Positions 1 through 10,806 of a DNA stretch of 64,000 nucleotides are shown here, piece by piece. Position 1 is the stretch's first letter. Every line of letters begins with the position of its first letter. Source of the stretch: Mauremys mutica (lineage: Eukaryota; Chordata; Testudines; Geoemydidae); NCBI RefSeq assembly GCF_020497125.1, contig NC_059075.1:63507321-63571320 (forward strand), read 5' to 3'. Both the position numbers and the translations under genes were made by a program. Below the pieces are notes generated by a model. That model ran no database searches. It worked only from the letters and a program-made list of their open reading frames with translations, and had not been told where the DNA came from.

Positions 1-1033
1 GACTTTGTTCTCTAGTTTTTTAATCTTCTTTAGCTCCTTATTTTTTTTTTAAATAAAAATTAATTAATTTTTTTTCAGAGGCCGAGTTAGAACACATTTC
101 TCACTCCGGTTGTCTGCTGTGCCCCTGGGTATTTGCTTCTTCTGGATGGCTTTCTGCTACTAGGGTTTCATTTGCACAATGAGTGTCAACAGAAGGTGCT
201 AGATTTAAATGGGCAGCATTGATTCTGCCCTTGGAACGTAGGGATAAAGTGTAAAAGTTCCGTTTATTCCTGTATCTGCACTGTCAAAATAGTCTAATAG
301 AACTATGCCTCCCCTTTTAAGTACTGTTAAATTTCATCTCCCTATCAATCCTGTACAGAAAGCCATGTGGACAGATGCCTGCACAGAGGTTCATGTTCAG
401 GGTCACTATTTGTAGCTAAGGCCCTTTAGTTTCAGTTTTTACGAAAACATTCCTGGCTTTTACAAAAGCTATTGCATATGTTTTTCTAATTTTCACCTGA
501 ATTTTGGACCACTTGAATACATGGTAATATTGATCATTAAAATAAATTACTCTAAGTGTAAATGTGAGGCTGTCTGTTAAAGTAAGACAATGTAGTGGAA
601 GATACACATTGGTGTGTACATACTGTTAATGTACAGTTCATGAAATAAACCACAGCATTAAACTGCTATTACTTTAAATACTCTTACTTTTCTCTTTGTT
701 CCTTTTTTTTGTTCTCTCTTCCCCCAATATTAACCCTGATATTTTTCTAGAAAACTGTGAAGTTAATTTTGCACAGATTTTCACCTGTGTGTTTATTTTT
801 TTGTAATAAACACTGATACATTTTGGGGAAATTTTAAACAAAAAACAAAGGGCCTTGTTTGTAGCATAATCTTGCCTGTTGCATAAGTCCTTTCACAATC
901 ACTTTATTGAATTATTTTTATTATTTGAATTAGAGTAGCATCTGGAAACTCCAACCAAATTGGGGGCTCTACTGCACTAAGATCTGTGCAAACAGTAAGA
1001 GACCATCCCTAAAGAGCTTAGCCCTTGTCTAAA
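1..1033. other. HAUS2 intron 1 (part), AT-rich
   Basis: No exon is seen. About 955-1020 resembles a worn L2-type LINE end (phrase like 'cagtaagagaccatccctaaagagctta'-type text, heavily mutated). The rest shows nothing recognisable. Confidence 0.4.
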
Positions 1034-1147
1034 GAGGGGGCCATTTGGGGAACTGGGGTAAAAATCTGGGGATTGGTCCTGCTTTGAGCAGGGGGTTGGA
1101 CTAGATGACCTCCTGAGGTCCCTTCCAACCCTAATATTCTATGATTT
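1034..1147 (+). mobile_element. 5'-truncated tRNA-derived SINE (tortoise type)
   Basis: Matches the tail part of the full copy at 24890-25036, starting at GAGGGGGCCATTTGGGG and ending CTATGATTT. The tRNA-like head with the A and B boxes is missing. The tail phrase GGACTAGATGACCTCCTGAG is also found, inverted, at the 3' end of the CR1 at 32618. Confidence 0.75.
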
Positions 1148-1149
1148 TA

Positions 1150-1413
1150 TACTACAATCTTATGTTGGTATAACTGTCGCTCAGGAATGTGGAAAATCCA
1201 CACCCCTGAGTGACAGAGTTATACCAACCTAACCCTTGGTGCAGGCAGCGCTATATCCATGGAAGGGCTTCTCCTCTCCTCGGCCTCTCGGGGAACTGGA
1301 GTACCTACGCTGACAGGAGAAGGTCTTCTGTCAGCATAGTAGTGTCTTCGCTAAGCACCACAGCAGTAGAGCTGCACTGGTGCTGCTGCAGCACTGTAAG
1401 TGTAGACAAGCCC
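1150..1413 (-). mobile_element. PIF/Harbinger-type MITE, one end truncated
   Basis: The right end reads GTGTAGACAAGCCC followed by TTA (1414-1416), the terminal motif shared with other Harbinger copies in this window. An internal hairpin at about 1163-1227 pairs GGTATAACTGTCGCTCAGG with CCTGAGTGACAGAGTTATAC. The left terminus is lost at the junction with the SINE. Confidence 0.65.
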
Positions 1414-1744
1414 TTACAATCAGACTGAGTATTCTTGGTGGTTGACCCAAGATGGTGGAATGAACTCCACAGGAACTAAGGACCATCCCAAACCTTACCA
1501 CCTTTCACACCTTGCAAGAAGCATTTCTCTGACCTTGCCATCTCTATTATAAACACAGAGGTGTGTGTGAATGTGAATATATAAATTCCAAAAGGAACAC
1601 TGCATACACTTCTTCCCCTGGGAGAGAAAATGAAAAAAACAAACTTGTGACACGTTAGTCACATTACTTAATACACTACTGGAAGTAGCTCAGATGCTAT
1701 GGTGATGAGCATGGTGTAAGAAATTATATAGAACAGAATCTAAA

Positions 1745-1895
1745 TAGACAAGAAAGACAAAAGGAGGAAGGGGAAACTGAGATATTGAGAGAGAAAGTGC
1801 TTTGCCCAAGGTGATGCAGCACATCAATGGCATAGCTGGAATTGAACTCTGGTCTCCTGATTCAGTGCCTTATCTACTAGCCATGCTACTTCCTA
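1745..1895 (+). mobile_element. L2-type LINE 3' fragment
   Basis: Contains the worn L2 signature: GGGGAAACTGAG, then TTTGCCCAAGGTGATGCAGC and GGAATTGAACTCTGGTCTCC. Old and mutated; recognised by phrase only. Confidence 0.6.
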
Positions 1896-2462
1896 GTACA
1901 TTGGTTTCGAGGAGTTAGTTATTTTTTTCCCCTTAAAGTACTATGTGTGTCTTCAAATAAGATGCCATTTATCATAAATCCATGTTTATGCTGATAGAAA
2001 CAATGTTAAAATTGAAAGGGGGGAGGAGAGAGAAATCCCTCCTGGCTGTGCATGATGAATTTCTTTCAGTTTTGGATGTTAACTGTCCATGCCAGGGATG
2101 ACTGTATCCCTTCCTCTTGTTTATACTTCTAAAGAGTAAATTTCTGTCTTTAGGTGCATTCCAATGGCATAGATTTAAACAACAAATCTTTAAGGAGGGT
2201 GCTCCCAGACTCTTCTATAAGGACTTTGTCTTTGGAGAAGTTTTATTTTTGTAAGCCCATTTTTGTCCTTCTGAAATGTTTCCTCAGCTGCCTATGCAAG
2301 ATTTATGTTTCCCAAATCTTTAATGTTAGGAGAAACTTAATGCAACACCTAGAAAGACGCTGCCAGTTGCACTAATGTTCTTGCTAACCTTGAAAATGTT
2401 CTAACTGCTTGTGACTTCTTATTGCTACTGACCCGGTACCACCCTCTCTTTTTCCTTAATAG

Positions 2463-2555
2463 GAGATGCTGGATTTATCTGCTAAACAAGCCCCTTGCTT
2501 TGTGCACCTCATGGAGGTGGAGAAAATTGCAGACATTCGAGCTGAAATAAACCAG
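2463..2555 (+). CDS. HAUS2: HAUS2 coding exon 2
   Basis: 31 codons, phase 0 at both ends, encoding [20 protein letters not shown] and the following [10 protein letters not shown] stretch. The acceptor AG is at 2461-2462 after a pyrimidine-rich tract and the donor is GTAAAT at 2556. It corresponds to human residues 32-62. Confidence 0.93.
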
Positions 2556-5500
2556 GTAAATCCATCTGTACCAGGGTGCATATTTCTATATGATGGGTAA
2601 GACAACATACTAACTGCTCTTGACCTTTGTACTGCCCCCTCCATGTAGAAAGCATATTTTTATGCTGTGTTTTTACCATTATATAGTAGAAAACATAAAG
2701 CAGTCTGGAGAAGAAAAAGAATATGTAAAATATAATGGCAGGTGGTGTTAGTAATTTGTAATTTATTTTTTAACAGTAGGTAGCTTTGTCACAATTTAAT
2801 GAATTATCACAAAGGAAAGAAAGACCCATATATAAAATTCCTTTCTTTCATAATAACTGCAAAGATGCAATGCGTTGTATCTGGTGAACTTTATCTAAAT
2901 CTTCTTGAAGAAAGTGGGGAACAGATCTGAACAGCTGATCTCCTTAGATCAGCAAACAACTACTGGTTTTTCATGAGCTGTTGTATTTTTAGGCAACTGG
3001 ACCACTTCCACTTTAACAAAATAAGGGCTTGTCTACACAGGGAGCTATTCTTGGTTATCTCCATGTGTGGATACTCTTATTCTGGAATAAGAATGCCTTA
3101 TTCTGAATTACTTTAGTGCTTTTTGGGTGTGGTTTAAAATAATTTGGAATAAGACTCTCTATCCATACATAGAGTTAATCTTAAAATAATCTTCTTTACA
3201 TTCACATCCTACCTTATTCTGGATTAATTTTCATGTGTATACATCCCCTAACAGTACCTTTCTTACAGTTCCATTCTTTAGGCTCTCACTACTGTTTAAA
3301 CTGGCTGTTAGATTTAAGTTCTATGAGATGTATTCTGAATTTCTCTGTTATTGCTATTGTCTGGTGGTAATGCTTACCTACTGAATTATCCCATGCATAC
3401 ATTATCAGTGGCAAAGTCCATGCCATCAAACAGCATTGCAGACAGCCAAATGCCCATTGGCTTAGCTGAAGAAGAGGTTAGACCAGTGGTTCTCAACCTA
3501 TGTACACTTGTGACTGCCTGGCCCACATGCTGCAATTAATATCTAGGAATTAAACTTGAAAAGGTTCCAACTGGTACAATATGCAGCAGTCCATCTGCTT
3601 AGCAACACAGGGCATGTGAAAACATTAACCACATTCTGGACTGGCTCCCCACTGAATAAATCAAATTAGAGGTCTGTCCAAGATCACCCCTGTGACACCT
3701 GCCACGTTTCCCTGGAGCCAGGGAACTGTTTGCCACTAGGGAGAGACTTGTGAGTGTGAGTGCCTACTTTTGTAGGAACTGGACTTAGACAATGGAACTC
3801 ATTCCAAGAAGAAATAAACATGATCACAAACTTCACTGCATTAAGAACTAAATGCAAAACTCAGCTCTTCATGTACACATACTCAACACAACTGTACAAA
3901 CTAATGTTTTTAAAAAGTTTCTTACAGACATGGAAGGATGAATGTGGTATTCTTATTTTGAATACATACATGCTGAGGAGGTGGGGGATATCCACAGATA
4001 TAAAGGTAAATAGAAAGTAAGCTGTATGAAAATCAAGTGTAGCTATTTTTTATGCCTTTTTGTAGAAGAGCCTGGAAGCTGAAATCATGGGACTGGAAAA
4101 GGAAACTGCAGATATTGCTCACCCATACTTCCTGAGTAAGTGGTTTTGTTCAGGGGAACAATTATTAGTTTTAGACTCTTTGATTTGGATGTCATCAAAT
4201 GTGTTTCACCTCCATTGAGTTCCCTGTTTCTCATCAGCGCCATTGCACTTGTCATCCACTGGTGTGTAGTGGCCCCTGAGGTTATGATGGGTGATCCACC
4301 AATAAAGAGTGCTTGCACAGCAATGCAGCTAGAACCCTCCATGTCACTAGTGACCATGTGTATGTTCTTTGTGGTATTCCACTTAATATCTTGGACCCTA
4401 GGGGGCAGAAGTTCTGGGAGCATTCATAAGCCATTGTGCCCCAGCAGTGCTGCATATAAATCTGTTGCCTTCCCAATAAGTCAACAGATGTATGTGCTTT
4501 TTTCATATGTAATGTCACTCAGAAGGACTTTTGAGATTTTATTTTGGTAGGTTGGGGGGGAATGGGTTAATTCCCTCAGTATTTCTTCACCTCTTTGCTT
4601 TGTCTTTAGGGGTCTTTTCTTGTCCACCACGACACAATGCTGAAGGAAATTCTTACTACTAAAATACTGTAGGGTGCAGGTATAAGTCATATAGGGATTT
4701 TTAGATGGAGCTACCAGATCCCTTAAGACCATGCTTGTTAGTAAAGTGATACCTTTTTAAGAACTACATGTGCTGAGCCTCTTTGGAGCATATCCTAGTA
4801 CTACTTCCTAAATCATTCAACAGCGACTAGTCTGGTTACTGCTATCCTCCCAGAGCCTGAGCCCATCACTTGCACAGTGAAAAACTGCTAGAAAACCTGA
4901 GTCAACTGCAATGCAGAATGAGTTTCTGCTCTTGCTCCATTGGTCAAACAATTTCCAGTCAGCATCCCTCTGATATTTACCTCTGTTGTGTAGCTCAGAA
5001 ATGCCACGCTCTGCAAGTTATGAATAAGCACTTGGAAGCAGTGCTGAAAGAAAAAAGGACACTCCGGCAGAGGTTAATGAAACCCTTGTGTCAAGAGAAT
5101 TTGCCTATTGAAGCCATATTCCACAGGTGAGTTCTTAGAAAATAACTCTTAGCATGTAGCCTGCACATGTATTCATGTCCAAATAAGCTACTTTTGCCTG
5201 ACAATCACTCCTGGTAGGGGAAGCACAACTGTTGTATCAAAAAGTTGCTAAAGTAAACTCATGCTGCTAGTCCATGTGATGGGTTGCACCCCCCCCCCAT
5301 CCCCCTGTTTTGCTGAATTAGGCTCTCTGGCATCTGGCAGAGCACACACATAAACACACACACCCCAGCTGTAGAATCACACAGTCTGCAAGCAGCTCTC
5401 TTTGGGAAGATTCAGTTAGGAAATTGCCCAGCACTCAATAGATATATGGTACATGTTCTTCGTAACTAGCCATGTCTTTCACTGACATGTATTTAATTTA

Positions 5501-6144
5501 CTGAGTGCCACCAAAGGAGCATTTGCTGACAAGCAAAGATGATGATGATGCTCCTGCAGCCTATGCCCTCATTCAGTTTTATTGTTTCTGCTGAGATTTC
5601 CTTTCCAGGCAGGCGGTCAGAAATTCCCACAATTATTGTGGAAGGGGTTTAGAGGAAAAAATCAATGAAAGACAGGAACGAGAGGCGTAAGATTAAATTG
5701 TGCATCATTTTGAACAGCCTGTTTCTGGATTTCTTCCCAAATTAAAGGTATGTAGCAGAGTTATTTACATTGGCAGTGGCCTTCATTGAGAAACTGGAAA
5801 ACCACTTGCAGACCATAAAGAGCATCCCTCAGATACCCCTGACCATGAAAAACATGGTGAGTAGTGAAAGTGGTTCCCTTTCGTATCCTCTGTAATGATC
5901 TTCCCCTCAAAATGCAACATTGTTTGATTACTTAACCCACCTTTTAATATCTCCTAACTTCTGAAACTCCCATCTTGTATTCCAGGACAATGCTCTGGCA
6001 AAAATTAACTTGCTTGTGACAGAGACTGAAGAGCTGGCAGAGCAGATACTGAGGTGGAGAGAACTGCAAAAAGGAATCCATTATGACAACTCTGAGATCA
6101 CTAATGAATCAGATTCTAGCTTCAGAAGCTTAGTTCCACCATAA
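2463..6144 (+). CDS. HAUS2: HAUS augmin-like complex subunit 2, exons 2-6 (5' exon outside window)
   Basis: Five exons (2463-2555, 4066-4135, 4994-5126, 5748-5856, 5986-6144) join in frame across GT/AG junctions into 187 codons plus a TAA stop. The product aligns from memory with human HAUS2 (CEP27) from its residue 32 onward: blocks such as [51 protein letters not shown] and [15 protein letters not shown] are shared in the same order. HAUS2 is a mainly helical, coiled-coil subunit of the eight-protein augmin complex, which recruits gamma-tubulin to spindle microtubules for branching nucleation. The N-terminal ~31 residues should come from an exon upstream of position 1; no CpG island or matching exon is seen in 1-2462. 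The C-terminus is about 17 residues shorter than the human one and diverges after RWRELQ. The next gene downstream is STARD9, as in human. Confidence 0.95.
2556..3024. other. HAUS2 intron 2, no recognisable feature
   Basis: AT-rich unique-looking sequence up to the MITE at 3025. Confidence 0.5.
3025..3248 (+). mobile_element. PIF/Harbinger MITE with TAA target duplication
   Basis: Starts GGGCTTGTCTACAC and ends GTGTATACATCCCC, imperfect inverted termini, flanked by TAA at 3022-3024 and 3249-3251. No coding content. It lies inside HAUS2 intron 2. Confidence 0.75.
3541..3905 (+). mobile_element. L2-like LINE, C-terminal reverse transcriptase remnant
   Basis: Conceptual translation in several frames resembles the C-terminal end of L2-type ORF2: a block like [10 protein letters not shown] followed by [10 protein letters not shown], equivalent to the 'LWNSLP...FKxxLKTHLF' ending of that family. 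Stops and frameshifts break it throughout. The family call is an inference from these motifs. Confidence 0.5.
4066..4135 (+). CDS. HAUS2: HAUS2 coding exon 3
   Basis: 70 bases encoding [20 protein letters not shown] then YFL and one base of the next codon. The acceptor is TGTAG at 4061-4065 after a T-rich tract; the donor is GTAAGT at 4136. The split codon becomes ACT (Thr) where human has Ala. Confidence 0.93.
4136..4993. other. HAUS2 intron 3, no recognisable feature
   Basis: Open frames on both strands here (for example 4140-4550) have no family motif and overlap the exon boundary; they are taken as chance. Confidence 0.5.
4994..5126 (+). CDS. HAUS2: HAUS2 coding exon 4
   Basis: 133 bases that enter in phase 1 and end with AG of a split Arg codon. 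They encode the best conserved part of the protein, including [19 protein letters not shown] and the Cys-Gln-Glu-Asn-Leu-Pro motif. The acceptor is TGTAG ending at 4993 and the donor is GTGAGT at 5127. Confidence 0.95.
5127..5747. other. HAUS2 intron 4
   Basis: Contains a C-run (about 5290-5298), a short CA-rich patch near 5345-5365 and a GAT-repeat patch near 5539-5550. Nothing else is recognised. Confidence 0.5.
5748..5856 (+). CDS. HAUS2: HAUS2 coding exon 5
   Basis: 109 bases that complete the split Arg and then encode [20 protein letters not shown] and a following [10 protein letters not shown] stretch, a predicted helix. The acceptor is AAAG ending at 5747 and the donor is GTGAGT at 5857. 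Confidence 0.93.
5986..6144 (+). CDS. HAUS2: HAUS2 terminal coding exon 6
   Basis: 52 codons plus TAA at 6142-6144, acceptor TTCCAG ending at 5985. The first half ([20 protein letters not shown]) is conserved; the tail after RWRELQ is rich in Ser, Asn and Asp and unlike the human tail, and it ends in LVPP. Confidence 0.92.
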   Translation, partial: DNALAKINLLVTETEELAEQILRWRELQKGIHYDNSEITNESDSSFRSLVPP

Positions 6145-6850
6145 AACATCTTATTTGTGCCGAAGAAAAGATGACCAGTTGAAAGTTCTGTTTTTTTACC
6201 AGTTCTGTGTGAGAGTGGCAGTATACTTGTACCTTAGTCTAACTTGAGACTTTATGGTTGGATATCTCCCTGTTCTAGAAGGGATATTTTAGTTGGCAAC
6301 AAGTGATGATTAAAATTGGACAATGATCTGTAAATGACAGAACTTATTGGTTAGGTGTAATTCCTCTTTGGAGTGTGCTGATATGTTCACACATACCTCC
6401 TTGAAGCAAATCCGAGGGAACTGTCATACGTGCATCTAAAGGTAGAAGGCAAATGTCTGTTTCAGTATGGATAAAGCACATGATGTAATGACTAGGCTTG
6501 TTTCTGCAAGTATTTTGAGATCATATGCTGTATTTTCTTTAAGTACAGGAATTTTAAAAAAATATAATAGACTATAAAATGGGAGACTTAAGCTCTTGTA
6601 TGCAATTTTTATTACAAAATAGCCAAAACTACAGTAGCACAATCTGGAGGAATAGTTCAATGCTCACTCATATTCAAAACGACTTCTGTCAAATGCTTTG
6701 AAAGTGAAGGAAGGTACCTATAAGTTCCAGCTTTCTCTTGAAGGAGACTGTTCCCAGTGCCTCCCACAAAATACTCAATTAATCCAAAACAAGTTGTTTG
6801 TTACTGATTTAATTTCTTGTCTATATAATAAAATTCCAAGAATTTCATTC
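6145..6850 (+). other. HAUS2: HAUS2 3' UTR with candidate poly(A) signal
   Basis: Non-coding sequence follows the TAA. The first clear AATAAA lies at 6827-6832 with a T/GT-rich stretch just after it, so cleavage near 6850 is the simplest reading. This end is inferred from signals only; a longer 3' UTR is possible. Confidence 0.55.
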
Positions 6851-7649
6851 TGAAGCCTAAATTTTTACTTTGTCAGTGTAAAGCAGTTGAAGCACCTAGA
6901 AGTGTGGTTGAGGGCTCGTTCTGTTCAGAATATCACCAGATTTGAATAATCAGTGGGATTTGCTGCCTGTTGCCATCCAGTTTTTAATTTCTCAGCCATT
7001 TTGACTTTATGAATTACACCTCTTCTATAGCAAGACATGCTGTAGCTCCTAGGGTTCCCAGTCATGGCCCAAGACCCCTTTGAGAGGTTTGGTTTTTTTT
7101 TTTTTGTTCTGGGTTTGTACAGAATGTACAAAGAACTTACAAACTAAGGAAGATCTTACAATCTTTGCAAGAATCAAAGTTACAAACATGTTTGTGCTTC
7201 CGGTAACTTAGACTTTCCCATATGTATGCCACTCTTCCCTCCAGTTCTTTAAAGGTGGTGTCAGTGGAGCTCTGTAGCAGATATGTGACTGCTAGGTCTT
7301 CAGTTCTTCTGTAGAGCTTACCTTCTGAACAGAATGTAAAACCTAGCCAGCTGTAGCTCAGATGAACATCCAGGTATTCCATTTGATCTGTTACCTGCCA
7401 CACTGTCCTTTTTTTTTTTTTTGGTTAGAATTCTGTTTGAAAGATTAGAGCAATGCATTTAAAAGTATAATTTCCAACATTTAGATTTCACGTTCAAAAG
7501 TTTGAAACTTCTAGACATCTGAAAGGCAGTTAAGCATTCTGCAGGTGGAATTTGCCTTGTCCCTGGTCTTGTCCTCATTAGTAATGAAGGAATATAGTAG
7601 ATTGGAAAAACAGATTTTTAGCCTTGTAGAGTGAAACCTCCTATTTACC
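6851..7649. other. Intergenic, no recognisable feature
   Basis: Between the HAUS2 3' end and the C-rich repeat block. Two T-runs (near 7091 and 7409) are the only simple-sequence features. Confidence 0.4.
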
Positions 7650-8575
7650 TCTAGAACCAGCCCAATTAATGCTAGCATCCTCTTCTCCACCTACTGGGGG
7701 AATTTTGTGCCACTGCACATGTGCAGAAGTCATGCCCCCTGCAAATTTCTTTCCTTCCCTGCAGAAAAACGACTTTCTGGCAGGGAATCTGCAAGAGCAG
7801 TCATGCATAACTCCCTCACAGGGCAGGTACATCATTTCAGGCGTCCAGAGCAGCCAGCAAAGAGGTAAATTACCACGGGGCTGGACCTGGCTGAGCTGGA
7901 GGCAGGAGAGGATGGGACTTCCTCTTCCCCTGCAAGGAGTGTCTGGGCCTGTGTCAGACCCACCTCCAGCAGCCTCCCCCCAGCAGCAGGAAGCTCACCA
8001 TCCTCCCCTACTTCCTCCTCAGCTGTGGGGGGAGGGGTCACTGTACAGGGAGCTACTCTCCCATACACCCAACCCCCATGCATCTGGACCTCCCATACCC
8101 AGACACCCCTGCCAAGTCTCACCTGGTACATCCAGAACCCCAATAACCCTCCATACCCAAACTCCACCGCACTGATCCTCAGCCCCAGCATCTGGAACCC
8201 CTCTACACCCAGACCCTCATCCCCACATCCCAGAACCCTCCCCCACTGAGCTCCCTCCATTCAAACTCCCACCCTCTGCATCACTCTGACCTGCCAGATC
8301 CAGACCCCCATGCCACTGACCCCTAACTAGCTGCACCCAGACCCCCACCCCATCAAGCCCCAGCACCCAGACCCCCAGGCTGAGACCCCCATACCCATCA
8401 GCTGAGCCCCACCCACCTTCATCTGGAAACCCCTGCACCTGGAACCCCCCCCCCCATGAGCCTCTGTTCATCCAGGGACCCCCCACTCTGAGCTGCTTGC
8501 ACCCAGATTGTCCCACACAAAATCCTCTCGCCCCACACCTGGATCCCTCCACACTTGAGTTTAGCCTGCCTTGCC
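7650..8575. repeat. C-rich degenerate tandem repeat block
   Basis: From about 8040 the + strand is an array of degenerate units built on CACCCAGACCCCCATG-like text, with about 90 repeats of CCC. The proline-rich (and on the other strand glycine-rich) open frames here come from this low complexity and not from a gene. The section 7650-7900 looks like the end of a dispersed repeat but was not assigned. Confidence 0.6.
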
Positions 8576-8582
8576 CCATCAC

Positions 8583-9402
8583 AAATATATAATGATGGGG
8601 TCTAATTTAGCTGTTACCACGCAAGAAAGAGATCTTGGAGTCATTGTGGATAGTTCTCTGAAATCATCCACTCAATGTGCCGCAGCAGTTAAAAAAGCAA
8701 ACAATGTTGGGAATCATCAAGAAAGGGATAGATAATAAGACAGAAAATATATTGCCTCTATATAAATCCATGGTATATCCACACCTTGAATACTGCATGC
8801 AGATGCAGTCGCCCCATCTCAAAAAAGATATATTGGAATGGGAAAAGGTTCAGAAAAGGGCAACGAAAATGATTGGAGTATAGAACGGCTTTTGTATGAG
8901 GAGAGATTAATAAGACTTGGACATTTCAGCTTGGAAAAGGTGACTAGGGGGATATGACAGAGGTCTATAAAATCATGAGTGGTATAGAGAAAGTAAATAA
9001 GGAAGTGTTATTTACTCCTCATAATACAAGAACAAGGGGCCACCAAATTAAATTAATAGGTAGCAAGTTTAAAACAAGTATTTTTTTCATGCAACACATT
9101 GTCAACCTCTGGAACGCCTTGCCAGAGGGTGTTGTGAAGGCCAATACTATAACAGAGTTAAAAAGGGAGCTAGATAGATTCATGGAAGATAGGTCCATCA
9201 ATGGCTATTAGCCAGGATGGGCAGGAATGGTGTCCCTAGCCTCTGTTTGCCAGAAGCTGGGATTGGGTGACAGGGCATGGATCACTTGATGATAACCTGT
9301 CTGTTCATTCCCTTTGGGGCACCTGCCATGGGCCACTGTCAGAGGACAGGATACTGGGCTTGATGAACCTTTGGTCTGACCCAGTATGGCCAATGTTATG
9401 TT
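8583..9402 (+). mobile_element. CR1 LINE, 5'-truncated, + strand
   Basis: The translation shows the CR1 ORF2 C-terminus: ILPLYKSMVYPHLEYCMQ followed by EKVQKRATKMIG, then the 'VNLWNALPEGVV' ending, with frameshifts and stops. The 3' tail has the turtle CR1 phrase CTTTGGTCTGACCCAGTATG. The element starts inside the reverse transcriptase region, the usual 5' truncation of LINEs. It is non-functional. Confidence 0.9.
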
Positions 9403-9541
9403 ATTAAATCATAACCTTTTTATAGACACCTCACTTGACAACCTTTGCACAAGATTTGCTACAAATATATAACAGTGGTTGCAACAATGATCTATATGGT
9501 CATATTTTAATCAGATGTCACAGGGATGATGTTGGATGGAT

Positions 9542-9620
9542 CACTTAAGTGGAGGCGTTTGGCTGGTCAGAGAGAGGTTCCATCCTCTCCCTGACCTGCC
9601 AAACCCCTCCACCTAAGTGT
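9542..9620. repeat. Long imperfect hairpin (about 36-bp stem)
   Basis: CACTTAAGTGGAGGCGTTTG and the following GCTGGTCAGAGAGAGG pair with CCTCTCCCTGACC and TGCCAAACCCCTCCACCTAA around a short TTCCAT loop, with a few mismatches. It may be a minimal MITE; a small-RNA precursor is possible but has no other support. Confidence 0.6.
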
Positions 9621-10699
9621 ATGGTATTCACCTGGAGAGGCATCTGCAAAGTTGGAGTTAGTAGGTGGGAGAGGGGGAAATAAGGCCCAATTGGGTCAAA
9701 CTCCCCTCCCCCTGGACAATTGTCTAAAGAAGCAGGCTTTCTTCACCTTTTGCTCCCTTCATGGCAAAAAACAAAGGGCAGGGATTGGCTCTTAAGTTTT
9801 AAACTTCTCTCAAAGAGCTAAATATGACCTAGATCATTATTCTTTTGCAATCCTGCCTCAAGGAGAGAGCTTACTTTTGTTTAAAATCCTTCCCCCGTAA
9901 GGTGAGATTAGAAATTCAATGTTTTAATAATTACAAATGAAGGAAGAGACAAAGCATGGTAGTAAACAGTAGACTTTTTCTTCAAAATAGGCAATGTCTA
10001 ACATAACAGATACTATGCAGGGATTATAAATAAACAGTCAAATACATGATCAAGAAATCATGTGCGTATTAAAGGTGTGTCCAATTAAAAACTGTGCATC
10101 TTTTCCTCTGTCTCATATGATTGTAAGTGCATGGGTTTGCCTGTAAAAAAAAAAGGAGCGGGGTTACAGCACCTAGAAGGAGTTTGGACTACAATTGGAA
10201 ACTGTCACCCCCCATTCCTCTTTTGAATATGATGGTGAAAGGCTGAGCTGCTCATATGGGTCCAACTTTGAACAAATAACTGGTTTACAAAAGGCTAGTA
10301 GGAATTACTATCCTAAGTCACTTTTATAGTACTGTAGTATGTTTGATTTTAAACTCAAAAACTGCTCTCTCTATGCTTGCAGGATGTGTGGCTTATTTGC
10401 TTTTTCCCCCCCTCCCAAATTTTATCATTTGGCCTGGTTTTTTTTGTCTGCAATAAACTGTCGCGACTGTAAGGGAGTTGAGATTGTTCACTATTAAATT
10501 ATATGGTAAACAAAAATAGCATTTGGCAATGAGGCAGGGAAATTTAGTTAACAAATTCCAGACTATGAAAGGATGATCCTGTATTTACATGTTTCAGAAT
10601 CTTCAACCAATCAGACTGAGTATTGCATTTAAGCCATTTCTGATATGAGGCAATAAAGGCTAGAGGACTGAGCATATGGTTGGAGGCCAGGACCTTTTC
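9621..10699. other. Intergenic, no recognisable feature
   Basis: AT-rich, no open frame with family motifs and no repeat that I recognise. Confidence 0.4.
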
Positions 10700-10806
10700 G
10701 GTTCTGATTGTATGGCTGAGTTGTGTGGCCTCAGCCAAGTGACTTGAACCTCTGTGCTTCCATTTCTCCTTCTGTAAAATGGTGTGCTATTTATATATTT
10801 TCCTCC

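Noticed and set aside
3484..3540. hAT element starting CAGTGGTTCTCAACC
   Set aside because: Only the left terminus is visible; no matching right end or target duplication was found nearby.
4085..4550. Open frames on both strands over HAUS2 exon 3 and intron 3
   Set aside because: They run through a splice donor and have no recognisable motif.
7669..8582. Proline-rich and glycine-rich protein frames on both strands
   Set aside because: Produced by a C-rich degenerate tandem repeat; no conserved domain.
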